64,000 nt of DNA, from positions 62,001-126,000 of the forward strand of contig JBHIYN010000009.1 in the NCBI GenBank assembly GCA_041984235.1, read 5' to 3'. The DNA is from JBHIYN01 sp041984235 (GTDB lineage Bacteria; Pseudomonadota; Gammaproteobacteria; Ga0077536). A program made the position numbers and the translations under genes. Every line of letters starts with the position of its first letter. Position 1 is the stretch's first letter. The notes under the pieces are model-generated. The model did not search any database and was not told the origin of the DNA. It was given only the letters and a program-made list of their open reading frames with translations. Shown one piece after another: positions 16,304-23,875 of this stretch.

Positions 16304-17266
16304 CTAGCTTCCGTCGACGTCCGCCGCGAAGCGCAGCATCTGCGCGGTCGTCTCGGCCGGCTTTTCCACCTGCAGCCAGTGACCGGCGCCTTCGATGATC
16401 TCGATGAAGCGCAGGTCGTCGAAGTGGTCCGCGAAGCCGCTGCGCCAGTCCGGGTCGTAGAGCAGCACGTCGTCCTCGGCGCCGGCGACGAAGGCCGCGG
16501 GCTGGGTGAAGCGTGCGTTCTCCAGCTCGGGGGTCAGCGCGTTCTGCGTCGGCAGGTTGCGGTACCAGTTGCACGGCCCGCGGAAGCCGCTCTCGCGGTA
16601 GCTGTCGAGGTAGACCGCGAGATCGGCCTGGCTCAGCCATCCGGGCAGACCCGGCGGCGCCGGCAGGGTGTCGAGCAGGCCGGCCTCGGCCGGAAACTCG
16701 AGCTGCTTCATCCAGGCGCCGAAGGGCGAGTCGGCAGACAGCCCGTAGTAGAGCGTGGTCAGGCTGCGCTCGAGGTCGCGCTCGAGCTCGGCCTCGACCA
16801 CGCCGGGCGCCTGGAAGTAGCGGATGTACCAGAAGCGGTCATCGAAGCCGGGCGGGTCGATGGTGGCCGCGGTGGGGCGCCAGAACGGCACCGACAGGCC
16901 CATCACCGCGCGGCACGCCTGCGGGTGCAGCAGCGCGGTGTTCCAGGCCACCAGGCAACCCCAGTCATGGCCAAACAATAGGAATTCCCGCTCGCCGAGC
17001 GCGGACGCGAGACCGATCACGTCGGCGGCGAGTTCGCGGATGTTATAGGCTTCGACCGCGGCCGGCTTGCTGCTGCGGCCGTAGCCGCGCTGGTCGGGAA
17101 CGGCCACGCGGTAGCCGGCGGCGACCAGCGGGTCTATCTGGTGACGCCACAGGAATCCGCACTGCGGCCAGCCGTGCAGCAGGATCGCCAGCGGCCCTTC
17201 GCCCTCGACCACGGTGCTGAGGGTGACGCCGTTGGTCTCGATCAGTTCAACGTTGCGATCCGGCAT
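16304..17266 (-). CDS. Alpha/beta hydrolase, epoxide hydrolase-like
   Basis: A 320-residue alpha/beta-hydrolase. The oxyanion-hole motif HGWPQ (about 31-35) is followed by the nucleophile elbow GHDWG with Asp101, typical of epoxide hydrolases and haloalkane dehalogenases. A cap domain contains FRGPCNWYRN, which carries a cap tyrosine. The acid GAEDD and histidine GAGHW complete the triad. These features favour an epoxide hydrolase over a lipase, which would use serine. The start is set at MPDRNVELIE; longer frames lack similarity. A small membrane protein gene lies 29 bp upstream. Confidence 0.9.
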   Translation of the reverse strand: MPDRNVELIETNGVTLSTVVEGEGPLAILLHGWPQCGFLWRHQIDPLVAAGYRVAVPDQRGYGRSSKPAAVEAYNIRELAADVIGLASALGEREFLLFGHDWGCLVAWNTALLHPQACRAVMGLSVPFWRPTAATIDPPGFDDRFWYIRYFQAPGVVEAELERDLERSLTTLYYGLSADSPFGAWMKQLEFPAEAGLLDTLPAPPGLPGWLSQADLAVYLDSYRESGFRGPCNWYRNLPTQNALTPELENARFTQPAAFVAGAEDDVLLYDPDWRSGFADHFDDLRFIEIIEGAGHWLQVEKPAETTAQMLRFAADVDGS

Positions 17267-17295
17267 GGCATGTTTCCTGTGGCTGCAGGCCCGTT

Positions 17296-17625
17296 TCAGG
17301 TCAGGGCCGGGACGTAGGGATGAACGAGGTAGTAGAGCACGAAGGTGGTCATGCCGGTGAGGACCGGCCGGTAGGCAGCGCCGCGGGCCGTCTCGTCTTC
17401 GACCCGCGCGGTCAGTGCGATCCCGCAGGCCGCGCACGCGCCACCCAACACGAATACCGCGAGGCCGAGCGCGAAGTCGATGACGTCACCGCTACCCCAG
17501 GCGGCGCCGGCCGGCCTGGGCATGCGCGGGTAGAGCAGGGCGCGGAACAGCAGGGCGCCGGCCGCGAGTGCGAGCACGGTCCGTTCCAGCCAGCGCGCCA
17601 GCGCGGCGAGCGTGTGGTGGTGCAT
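17296..17625 (-). CDS. Small hypothetical membrane protein
   Basis: A 109-residue protein with three or four hydrophobic segments (LALAAGALLFRALLY, FALGLAVFVLGGACAACGIAL, FVLYYLVHPYV). No motif or family is recognised. It starts at MHHHTLAALARW; the frame upstream is not membrane-like. It lies just ahead of the epoxide hydrolase gene on the same strand and divergent from darP, with a 92-bp gap holding a TATACT hexamer for darP. Confidence 0.6.
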   Translation of the reverse strand: MHHHTLAALARWLERTVLALAAGALLFRALLYPRMPRPAGAAWGSGDVIDFALGLAVFVLGGACAACGIALTARVEDETARGAAYRPVLTGMTTFVLYYLVHPYVPALT

Positions 17626-17717
17626 GGCCGACGATTCTACGTCGAAGCGATGCTGGCGCGCCGTATACTCTGGACCATGTGCGCGCACCAGCCAGGCCGA
17701 TCCCGGGGAGCGGACCG

Positions 17718-18230
17718 TTGAGCAGCGATGTCCGGGACGATGGCGCGGAAGCGTTGCCCATCAGCAAGTCCGAGCGCAAGCGCCGCCACGCCGCGGTACA
17801 GGCACTGGCCGGGCAACTTGCAGAGATGGCCGAGGCCGAATTCGCCAGTCTGCCGCTGGAGGCGGACGCGCGGGACGCGATTGCCGCCGCCCGCGGCATG
17901 GCGCGCGGAGCGCGCCAGCGCCAGCTGCGCTACGCCAGCCAGCTGCTGGCGCGCAGTGACACCACGGCCCTGCGCGCTGCCGTGGAAGCCCTGGGGCGCC
18001 CGCGCGCGGAAGCGGTACGCGCCTTTCACGCGGTGGAAGCCTGGCGCGATCGCCTGCTCGAAGGCGACGACAGCGCCATCGACGACATCGCGGCGCACTA
18101 TCCCGCACTCGAGCGCAGGCGCCTCGAGGGCCTGGTGCGTAACGCGCGCAACGAAAGGGCCCAGGGACATGGGCCGAAAGCGGCGCGGCAGTTGTTCCGC
18201 TTCCTGCGCGCGCTCGGCGAAGACGGCTGA
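17718..18230 (+). CDS. darP: Ribosome biogenesis factor DarP (YjgA)
   Basis: A 170-residue helical protein of the DarP/YjgA family. Typical features are ISKSERKRRHAAVQALAGQLAEM near the start, then AARGM.RGARQRQLRY and a C-terminal RRLEGLVRNARNERA and ARQLFRFLR. E. coli DarP promotes peptidyl-transferase-centre maturation in the 50S subunit. The best start is TTG, preceded by GGGGAG at good spacing; no ATG fits. A TATACT -10-like hexamer is 48 bases upstream. A repeat-rich region follows. Confidence 0.9.
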   Translation: MSSDVRDDGAEALPISKSERKRRHAAVQALAGQLAEMAEAEFASLPLEADARDAIAAARGMARGARQRQLRYASQLLARSDTTALRAAVEALGRPRAEAVRAFHAVEAWRDRLLEGDDSAIDDIAAHYPALERRRLEGLVRNARNERAQGHGPKAARQLFRFLRALGEDG

Positions 18231-18247
18231 GCGGCACGATGGCGCCA

Positions 18248-18346
18248 TGCCGGGCGTCCGTTTTCCTCGGTGCCGGGTTCATTTTTTCGAGCCGGCCAGG
18301 CAGAGGTCGCGCTGTGTAGCACCGCTACATGAGCGGCCGATAACGC
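18248..18346 (+). repeat. First copy of a 99-bp direct repeat
   Basis: These 99 bases match 18534-18632 with about six substitutions. Both contain the core TGTAGCACCGCTACA (6-base arms, 3-base loop) followed by GGCCGATAACGC. This copy lacks the first bases of the terminal inverted repeat of the second copy and lacks its right half, so it looks like a truncated relative. Bases 18347-18529 between the copies hold no gene or repeat that I can support. Confidence 0.85.
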
Positions 18347-18529
18347 CGTTGGGGCCAGGTGCCACTGTCGCGGAACGCAGGGGGAAGGGGTGCTGGAGCG
18401 TAGCGAGCGCAGTCGGGTTGCTCGGTGGCGGCGCGCAGAAACCGCAGTTTACGTGAGGTGACAATGAGGATTTCGAGCACCGCCAGCGCGCAAGGCGGCA
18501 AGCGCAGTAGCTCCAGCGCCTCTTCCGGG

Positions 18530-18793
18530 GGTCTGCCGGGTGTTCGTTTTCCTCGCTGCCGGGTCCATTTTTTCGAGCCGGCCAGGCAGAGGTCGCGCTA
18601 TGTAGCACCGCTACATGAGTGGCCGATAACGCAGCCGGGCGGAAAAATGGGCCCGGCCCTTCGGGTTACCCCCGACCGGCGTGTCACTCGGTGTTGCGGC
18701 TCGCTACTTGGGCACCACCCAACTACGCTCGCCGCGCCTAGATTGACGCGCCGGTCGGGGGTAACAGCGATGAAAACGAACGCCCGGCAGACC
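18530..18793. mobile_element. MITE/REP-like element with 29-bp terminal inverted repeats
   Basis: A 264-bp non-coding element bounded by inverted repeats at 18530-18558 and 18765-18793 that match at 27 of 29 positions. Inside are nested inverted repeats: around 18553-18576 with 18635-18660, and TTACCCCCGACCGGCG (18665-18680) with its exact complement at 18749-18764. The left part is the second copy of the 99-bp repeat. There is no transposase. The right end abuts the stop codon of usp. It is probably a non-autonomous element or structured intergenic repeat; its mobility is inferred. Confidence 0.7.
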
Positions 18794-19264
18794 CTAATGG
18801 ACGATCGTTACCGGGCAGGTCGCATGACTCGCCACCTGGCTCGCGACGCTGCCGAGCAGCAGGTTGGCGAAAGCCGAGCGTCCGCGTGACCCGATGACGA
18901 TGAGATCGACGGCGTTGTCGACCGCGTGACGGCAGATCTCCTCGGCGGCCTGGCCCCAGCACTGCAGCACGGCGGCGTCCGTCGCGAGCTTGCCGAGCGC
19001 CTTGACCGTCGCGGCCAGCTCGTTGTCGCTGGCATGCTGTTCGACCGACTCGCGGATCGACTCGGCGGAGACGTTGATCTCGCCGGCCATCACCGGCCAT
19101 TCGCCGACACCCCAGACGTGCGGCATGACGACATCGTCGCGGTGCACGATGAGGACGCTGACGCGCGCCCCGGTGTCGCGCGCGAGGTCGCCGGCGAAGC
19201 CGGCCGCCTTGAGCGAGTGCTCGGAGCCGTCGGTGGGTACGAGGATGTGTTTGACGCTGCTCAT
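18794..19264 (-). CDS. Universal stress protein (UspA family)
   Basis: A 156-residue single-domain universal stress protein. HILVPTDGSEHSLKAA starts the fold and the ATP-binding motif G-x2-G-x9-G-S is present as GSRGRSAFANLLLGS, so it is probably an ATP-binding type. Such proteins aid survival in stasis, anoxia or oxidative stress. GGGAG precedes the ATG. An FNR-type dyad is centred 68 bp upstream of the start codon, suggesting oxygen-dependent control. The stop codon touches the right end of the repeat element. Confidence 0.93.
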   Translation of the reverse strand: MSSVKHILVPTDGSEHSLKAAGFAGDLARDTGARVSVLIVHRDDVVMPHVWGVGEWPVMAGEINVSAESIRESVEQHASDNELAATVKALGKLATDAAVLQCWGQAAEEICRHAVDNAVDLIVIGSRGRSAFANLLLGSVASQVASHATCPVTIVH

Positions 19265-19325
19265 GCTGATCTCCCGGGGCGATGTACTGACTGCTACCAG
19301 CCTAACGCGCCGCGGCGAACCGGCG

Positions 19326-19339
19326 TTGACGCGGGTCAA
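19326..19339. promoter_or_regulatory. FNR/ANR-type binding site upstream of usp
   Basis: TTGAC-GCGG-GTCAA is a perfect dyad matching the FNR/CRP-family layout TTGAY-N4-RTCAA. On the minus strand a TAGGCT hexamer at 19299-19304 falls where a -10 element should be if the dyad is centred near -41.5, as in class II activated promoters. Predicted transcription would start about 27 bases before the usp ATG. The geometry is seen in the sequence; regulation is inferred. Confidence 0.6.
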
Positions 19340-19366
19340 GCACGCCACGCGACCGCCGCCGCGCGC

Positions 19367-19383
19367 GCGACTAGAATAGTCGC
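19367..19383 (+). promoter_or_regulatory. Hairpin and -10-like hexamer directly at the ygiQ start
   Basis: GCGACTA-GAA-TAGTCGC is a perfect 7-bp inverted repeat ending on the base before the ATG. It contains TAGAAT, a -10-like hexamer placed so that transcription would start at or next to the ATG. Either the transcript is leaderless or the hairpin occupies the ribosome-binding region. No Shine-Dalgarno sequence is visible. Confidence 0.4.
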
Positions 19384-21489
19384 ATGCAGGTCAAGGCCCC
19401 GGATTTGTGCGACTACCCCCGCTACTGGGCGGAATGCTACGGCGTCGCGCCGTGGCTGCCGATGAGCCGTGCCGAGATGGACGCGCTCGGCTGGGACAGC
19501 TGTGACGTGATCCTGGTCAGTGGCGACGCCTACGTCGACCATCCCAGCTTCGGCATGGCCGTGATCGGCCGCTTCCTCGAAGCACAGGGGTTCCGCGTCG
19601 GTATCATCGCGCAGCCGGACTGGCACAGTGCGGAGCCGTTTGCGGCACTGGGCCGCCCGAACCTGTTCTTCGGCGTCACCGCCGGCAACATGGATTCGCT
19701 GATCAACCGCTACACGGCCGACCTGCGCCTGCGCAGCGACGACGCCTATACGCCTGGCGGCGCCGCCGGTAAACGTCCGGACCGCGCGGTGATCGTCTAC
19801 GCGCAGCGCTGCCGCGAGGCCTTCGCCGGGGTGCCCATCGTCATCGGCGGCATCGAGGCGAGCCTGCGCCGGATTGCCCAGTACGACTACTGGAGCGACA
19901 AGGTGCGGCGCTCGGTGCTGATCGATTCCGATGCCGATATCCTGCTCTACGGCAACGCCGAGCGCGCGCTGGCCGAGCTCGCGCACCAGCTCGGCCGCGG
20001 GCGTAGCGTCGCCGAGCTGACCGACATCCGCGGCACCGCGGTGATACGCAGCGCCGTTCCGCCGGGCTGGACCGAGCTCGACTCGACCCGCATCGACTGG
20101 CCGCAGGGAATCGACCGCATGCCGAATCCCTACGACTACCAGCAGCCGGGCTGCGCGCCCGCCGCGGACGCGCCCGGGACGGACGCGCCGGTACGCGTCA
20201 TTCCGATGCCGCTTGCACGTCGCGTGCGCGGCGAGGACGCGCAGCTCGTCATTCGCCTGCCGTCGTTCGAGAAGGTCAGCGCAGACGCCGCGCTGTACGC
20301 GCACGCGTCACGCGTGCTGCACCAGGAATCCAATCCGCACAACGCACGTACCCTGGTGCAGCGCCACGGCTCACGCGAGGTATGGGTCAACCCGCCGCCG
20401 ATCCCACTGACCACCAGCGAGATGGACGGGATCTTCGACCTGCCGTACCAGCGTCGTCCGCATCCCGCGTACGGCGACGAGAAGATCCCCGCCTACGAGA
20501 TGATCAAGACCTCGGTCAACATCATGCGCGGCTGTTTCGGCGGCTGTACGTTCTGCTCCATCACCGAGCACGAGGGGCGGGTGATACAGAGCCGCTCGGA
20601 GGAATCCGTGCTGCGCGAGATCGGCGAGATCCGCGACAAGGTCCCCGGTTTCACCGGCGTCATTTCCGACCTCGGCGGCCCGACCGCCAACATGTACCGC
20701 CTGAACTGCCGCGACGACGACATCCAGGCGAGCTGCCGGCGCCTGTCGTGCGTCTACCCGACCGTGTGCAGCAACCTCGAGACCAGCCACAAGCCGACCA
20801 CGGCGCTGTACCGCAAGGCGCGTGAGCTCCCGGGCATCAAGCGCATCCTGATCGCGTCGGGTCTGCGCTACGACCTGGCCGTGCTCGACGAGGAATACGT
20901 GCGCGAGCTGGTCACCCATCATGTCGGCGGTTATCTCAAGATCGCGCCCGAGCACAGTGAGCAGGCTACGCTCGAGATGATGATGAAGCCCGGCATGGGC
21001 AGCTATTACCGTTTCAAGAAGCTGTTCGACCGCTACTCGCGCGAGGCGGGCAAGGAGCAGTACCTGATCCCGTACTTCATCGCCGCCCACCCCGGCTGCG
21101 AGGACGGCGACATGGTCAAGCTGGCCTTATGGCTCAAGCGCAACCGGTTCCGCGTCGACCAGGTGCAGACCTTCTACCCGTCGCCGATGGCACTGGCGAC
21201 GGCGATGTACCACTCCGGGCGCAACCCGCTGAAGAAGCTGCGCTACAAGAGCCCGCGCGTGTACACCGCGCGCACCCTCACCCAGCGGCGACTGCACAAG
21301 GCCCTGCTGCGCTACCACGACGAGGCCAACTGGGACCTGCTGCGCGAGGCGCTGACGGCGATGGGGCGCGGCGACCTGATCGGTGCCGGTGAGCAGCATC
21401 TCGTGCCACCGGCGCGCGGCAGCCGCCGGCGCCAGCGTGGTGCGCCGCGGCGCGGTACCCGACCGGCGCGCGGCGGGCAGTGGCGCTGA
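19384..21489 (+). CDS. ygiQ: YgiQ-family radical SAM protein
   Basis: A 701-residue YgiQ-family protein. The radical SAM cluster motif CFGGCTFC has Cys384, Cys388 and Cys391. Family-typical segments include IVIGGIEASLRRIAQYDYW, HEGRVIQSRSEESVL, HVGGYLKIAPEHSE and QVQTFYPSPMA. Family members have an N-terminal extension before the radical SAM barrel, as here. The catalysed reaction is unknown. The C-terminus is an arginine-rich tail (RRRQRGAPRRGTR) that may bind nucleic acid. No ribosome-binding site precedes the ATG. Confidence 0.93.
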   Translation: MQVKAPDLCDYPRYWAECYGVAPWLPMSRAEMDALGWDSCDVILVSGDAYVDHPSFGMAVIGRFLEAQGFRVGIIAQPDWHSAEPFAALGRPNLFFGVTAGNMDSLINRYTADLRLRSDDAYTPGGAAGKRPDRAVIVYAQRCREAFAGVPIVIGGIEASLRRIAQYDYWSDKVRRSVLIDSDADILLYGNAERALAELAHQLGRGRSVAELTDIRGTAVIRSAVPPGWTELDSTRIDWPQGIDRMPNPYDYQQPGCAPAADAPGTDAPVRVIPMPLARRVRGEDAQLVIRLPSFEKVSADAALYAHASRVLHQESNPHNARTLVQRHGSREVWVNPPPIPLTTSEMDGIFDLPYQRRPHPAYGDEKIPAYEMIKTSVNIMRGCFGGCTFCSITEHEGRVIQSRSEESVLREIGEIRDKVPGFTGVISDLGGPTANMYRLNCRDDDIQASCRRLSCVYPTVCSNLETSHKPTTALYRKARELPGIKRILIASGLRYDLAVLDEEYVRELVTHHVGGYLKIAPEHSEQATLEMMMKPGMGSYYRFKKLFDRYSREAGKEQYLIPYFIAAHPGCEDGDMVKLALWLKRNRFRVDQVQTFYPSPMALATAMYHSGRNPLKKLRYKSPRVYTARTLTQRRLHKALLRYHDEANWDLLREALTAMGRGDLIGAGEQHLVPPARGSRRRQRGAPRRGTRPARGGQWR

Positions 21490-21573
21490 GCGCGCGGTGC
21501 GGCGCGCACGCCTGAGCCGGCGTCGCCCGCGGGCCAGGTGCAGCGCGCGCGCGGGCGGCCGCTAAGCCGGAAC

Positions 21574-22911
21574 ATGGACGTGTCCGACACGGAGGCGAGG
21601 GTGGCGCGAATGCTGGCCGGGCGGGCCGGCTCGCGCATCGCACGCCTGCGCGCGCTGGGCCCGCACAAGCCGCGGCTCAGCGTCGGCTTCGCACTGCCGC
21701 GCACCCCGCCCGGCGGCTACCGCAAAGTCTTTGCCCTGCCGCGGCCGCTGCCGGTGATCGCGATCCTGGCGGTGGTGCTGATTGGCCTGTGCGTGCCGCT
21801 CTACGGCGTTTCGGGCATGCTCGACCGCCCCGGCGGGGACGGTCTGTTCTCGCTCGTCTCGACCCTGTTCGTCGCCTTCTGGATGCTCGGCTGGGGCGTC
21901 GGTGTCGCGGTCGTCGCGCTGGCGCTGCTGTGCCTGCTCACGGCGCGCGAGGTGGTGCTCGCCTGGGCCGACGGTATTCGCGTACGCATCGAGGTGCTCG
22001 GCTTCGGCATCGGCGGCGAGTACGACGCGCGCTACGTGAGCGGCCTGCGGCGCGAGCAGCCGGAGCGCGGTGGCGGCACCGCGTGGCGCGGCGAGCATCT
22101 CTCGTTCGATTACCACGGCGTACCGGTCGGCTTCGGCGTACGCGTCGACGAGGCGGGCGCGACCGAGATCCTGGGCGCGCTGGCGCGCCACGTGCGCCTG
22201 CCGGACCCGGCCGCCGCGGCTGCCGCAAGCGCTGACGCCCTCGCCACCGCGCCACTTTCCGACTCCGACCCCGTATCGGCCGACCCAGCGGTGCCCACGG
22301 CCGCGATCCGGGGGCGTCCGGCGCCGATGCTGCGCTCGCCGTCGACCCTGGCGCTGGTGCTGGCCAACCTGGTGCCGGTTGCGGGCGTGCTCGCGTTGGG
22401 CTGGTCGGTCGGCGAGATCATGCTGCTCTACTGGGCCGAGAGCGCCATCATCGGCCTGTTCAACGTCGCCAAGCTGGTGGTCGTGGCGCGCTGGGGCGCG
22501 CTCGCCATGGTGCCGTTCTTCGTCGGCCATTACGGCGGCTTCATGACCGTGCACCTGCTGTTCATCTTCGGCTTCTTCCTCGGCGACCCGGCCGCTGGCA
22601 CCGATGTCTCGCTGGCGGTCGTCGGTGCGACCTTCGTCGACCTGTGGCCGGCCCTGCTCGCACTGGTGGTGAGCCACGCCGTGTCCTTTGCGCTCAACTT
22701 CATCGGCCGGCGCGAGTTCGCCGGCCGCTCCGCGCGCGAGCAGATGGGCGCGCCCTACCGGCGCATCATCGCCATGCACCTGACCATCATCCTCGGCGGC
22801 TTTCTCGTGCTCGCCTTCAAGGCGGCGCTGCCTGCTCTGCTCCTGCTGATCGCCATCAAGCTGAGCGCCGACGTACGTGCCCACCTCGGCGAGCACGCGT
22901 CCACCTCGTAG
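21574..22911 (+). CDS. DUF6498-like multi-spanning membrane protein
   Basis: A 445-residue membrane protein. Two helices lie in the first third (about 60-125), then a soluble stretch with an alanine/proline-rich linker, then about six helices from residue 260 on. The C-terminal half resembles DUF6498: LLYWAESAIIGLFNVAKL, FFVGHYGGFMTVHLLFIFGF and AVSFALNFIGRREF. No enzymatic assignment exists for that domain. The N-terminal helix pair may be a separate module. The ATG is preferred to a start 12 codons upstream in low-complexity sequence. Confidence 0.75.
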   Translation: MDVSDTEARVARMLAGRAGSRIARLRALGPHKPRLSVGFALPRTPPGGYRKVFALPRPLPVIAILAVVLIGLCVPLYGVSGMLDRPGGDGLFSLVSTLFVAFWMLGWGVGVAVVALALLCLLTAREVVLAWADGIRVRIEVLGFGIGGEYDARYVSGLRREQPERGGGTAWRGEHLSFDYHGVPVGFGVRVDEAGATEILGALARHVRLPDPAAAAAASADALATAPLSDSDPVSADPAVPTAAIRGRPAPMLRSPSTLALVLANLVPVAGVLALGWSVGEIMLLYWAESAIIGLFNVAKLVVVARWGALAMVPFFVGHYGGFMTVHLLFIFGFFLGDPAAGTDVSLAVVGATFVDLWPALLALVVSHAVSFALNFIGRREFAGRSAREQMGAPYRRIIAMHLTIILGGFLVLAFKAALPALLLLIAIKLSADVRAHLGEHASTS

Positions 22912-22958
22912 CCGTCGCGGTGTAGACTGGCCGCCCAAGCCGCCGGGGGAGGGCAGCC

Positions 22959-23333
22959 ATGACACCGGAACAGACCGTCGACGCATTCTGCGCCGCGCTG
23001 AACGAGGATCTCGAAGCCTCGCTCGCCTACATCGCCGAGAACTGCGTGTACCAGAACATGATGTACAAGCCGGTGCACGGCCCGGACGGGGTGCGCAGGA
23101 CCCTGGCCGGATTCTTCGAAGTCACCGGCCCCGTCCGTGTCGAGACGCTGCGCCAGGTCGCGGTCGGCAACCTCGTGATGAACGAGCGCATCGATCACTT
23201 CGACCCGCCCGGCGGCAAGCCCTTCGGGCTGCCGGTGGCGGGCGCGTTCGAGGTCGTCGACGGCCGGATCACCGGCTGGCGGGACTACTTCTGCATGCGC
23301 CAGTTTGCCGAGGGTACCGGTCTCGACATCTGA
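22959..23333 (+). CDS. NTF2-like / limonene-1,2-epoxide hydrolase-like protein
   Basis: A 124-residue cone-fold protein resembling limonene-1,2-epoxide hydrolase. TPEQTVDAFCAALN starts the fold, CVYQNMMYKPVHG contains the conserved loop, and NERIDHFD and ITGWRDYFCMRQF form the later strands. DYFCMRQF matches the W-RDYFD segment of that family, but the terminal Asp is Cys here, so activity is uncertain. GGGGGAGGG precedes the ATG. It is convergent with the rhodanese gene. Confidence 0.82.
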   Translation: MTPEQTVDAFCAALNEDLEASLAYIAENCVYQNMMYKPVHGPDGVRRTLAGFFEVTGPVRVETLRQVAVGNLVMNERIDHFDPPGGKPFGLPVAGAFEVVDGRITGWRDYFCMRQFAEGTGLDI

Positions 23334-23372
23334 GCGCGCCGCCGGGACCGCGCGGCCCGGCGGCGTCGCGGA

Positions 23373-23786
23373 TCAGCCTTTCTGCTCGGGCAGCTTCGCT
23401 TCCTTGGCCTCGGTTTCACCACCGGCCTTGACCCAGGCGCCGAAGCCGCCCGCCATGTGCGCGACCGACTCCAGGCCCATGCGATGGACCGACTGCGCGG
23501 CCAGCGCCGAACGCATGCCGCCGGCGCAGTAGAAGATGAACTTCTTGCCCGAGGCGAACACGTCCCGGTGATACGGGCTGTCCGGATCGACCCAGAACTC
23601 GAGCATGCCGCGCGGCGCATGGATGGCGCCGGGGATGGTGCCGTCGCGCCACAGCTCGCGGATGTCACGGATGTCGACGAGCTGCACGTTACTGTCACTG
23701 CGCGCGGCCATCACCTGTTCGACGCTCAGCGTCTCGATCTCGGCCTCGGCCTCTGCGCACAGTTGTTTGATGCCTTTGTTGATCAT
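23373..23786 (-). CDS. Rhodanese-domain protein
   Basis: A 137-residue single rhodanese domain. VQLVDIRDIRELWRDGTIPGA leads into HAPRGMLEFW, and the active-site loop is CAGGMRS with the catalytic cysteine. GGFGAWVKAGG closes the fold. Single-domain rhodaneses move sulfane sulfur between thiol acceptors; the physiological donor is unknown. The ATG at MINKGIKQL is chosen because upstream in-frame residues do not fit the fold. It is monocistronic between a convergent gene and the P450 gene on the same strand. Confidence 0.9.
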   Translation of the reverse strand: MINKGIKQLCAEAEAEIETLSVEQVMAARSDSNVQLVDIRDIRELWRDGTIPGAIHAPRGMLEFWVDPDSPYHRDVFASGKKFIFYCAGGMRSALAAQSVHRMGLESVAHMAGGFGAWVKAGGETEAKEAKLPEQKG

Positions 23787-23875
23787 CGCGGGTCCTCTTT
23801 CTCTCCAGCGGTAGGGTGGCCGGCGCCCAACGCGCCGCGCCTGCATTAGGTCCCGCGACACCCGCGGGCGTCAAG

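Noticed and set aside
18425..18889. Possible small gene inside the repeat region after darP
   Set aside because: The frame runs through the repeat element and the usp 3' end and has no recognisable domain.
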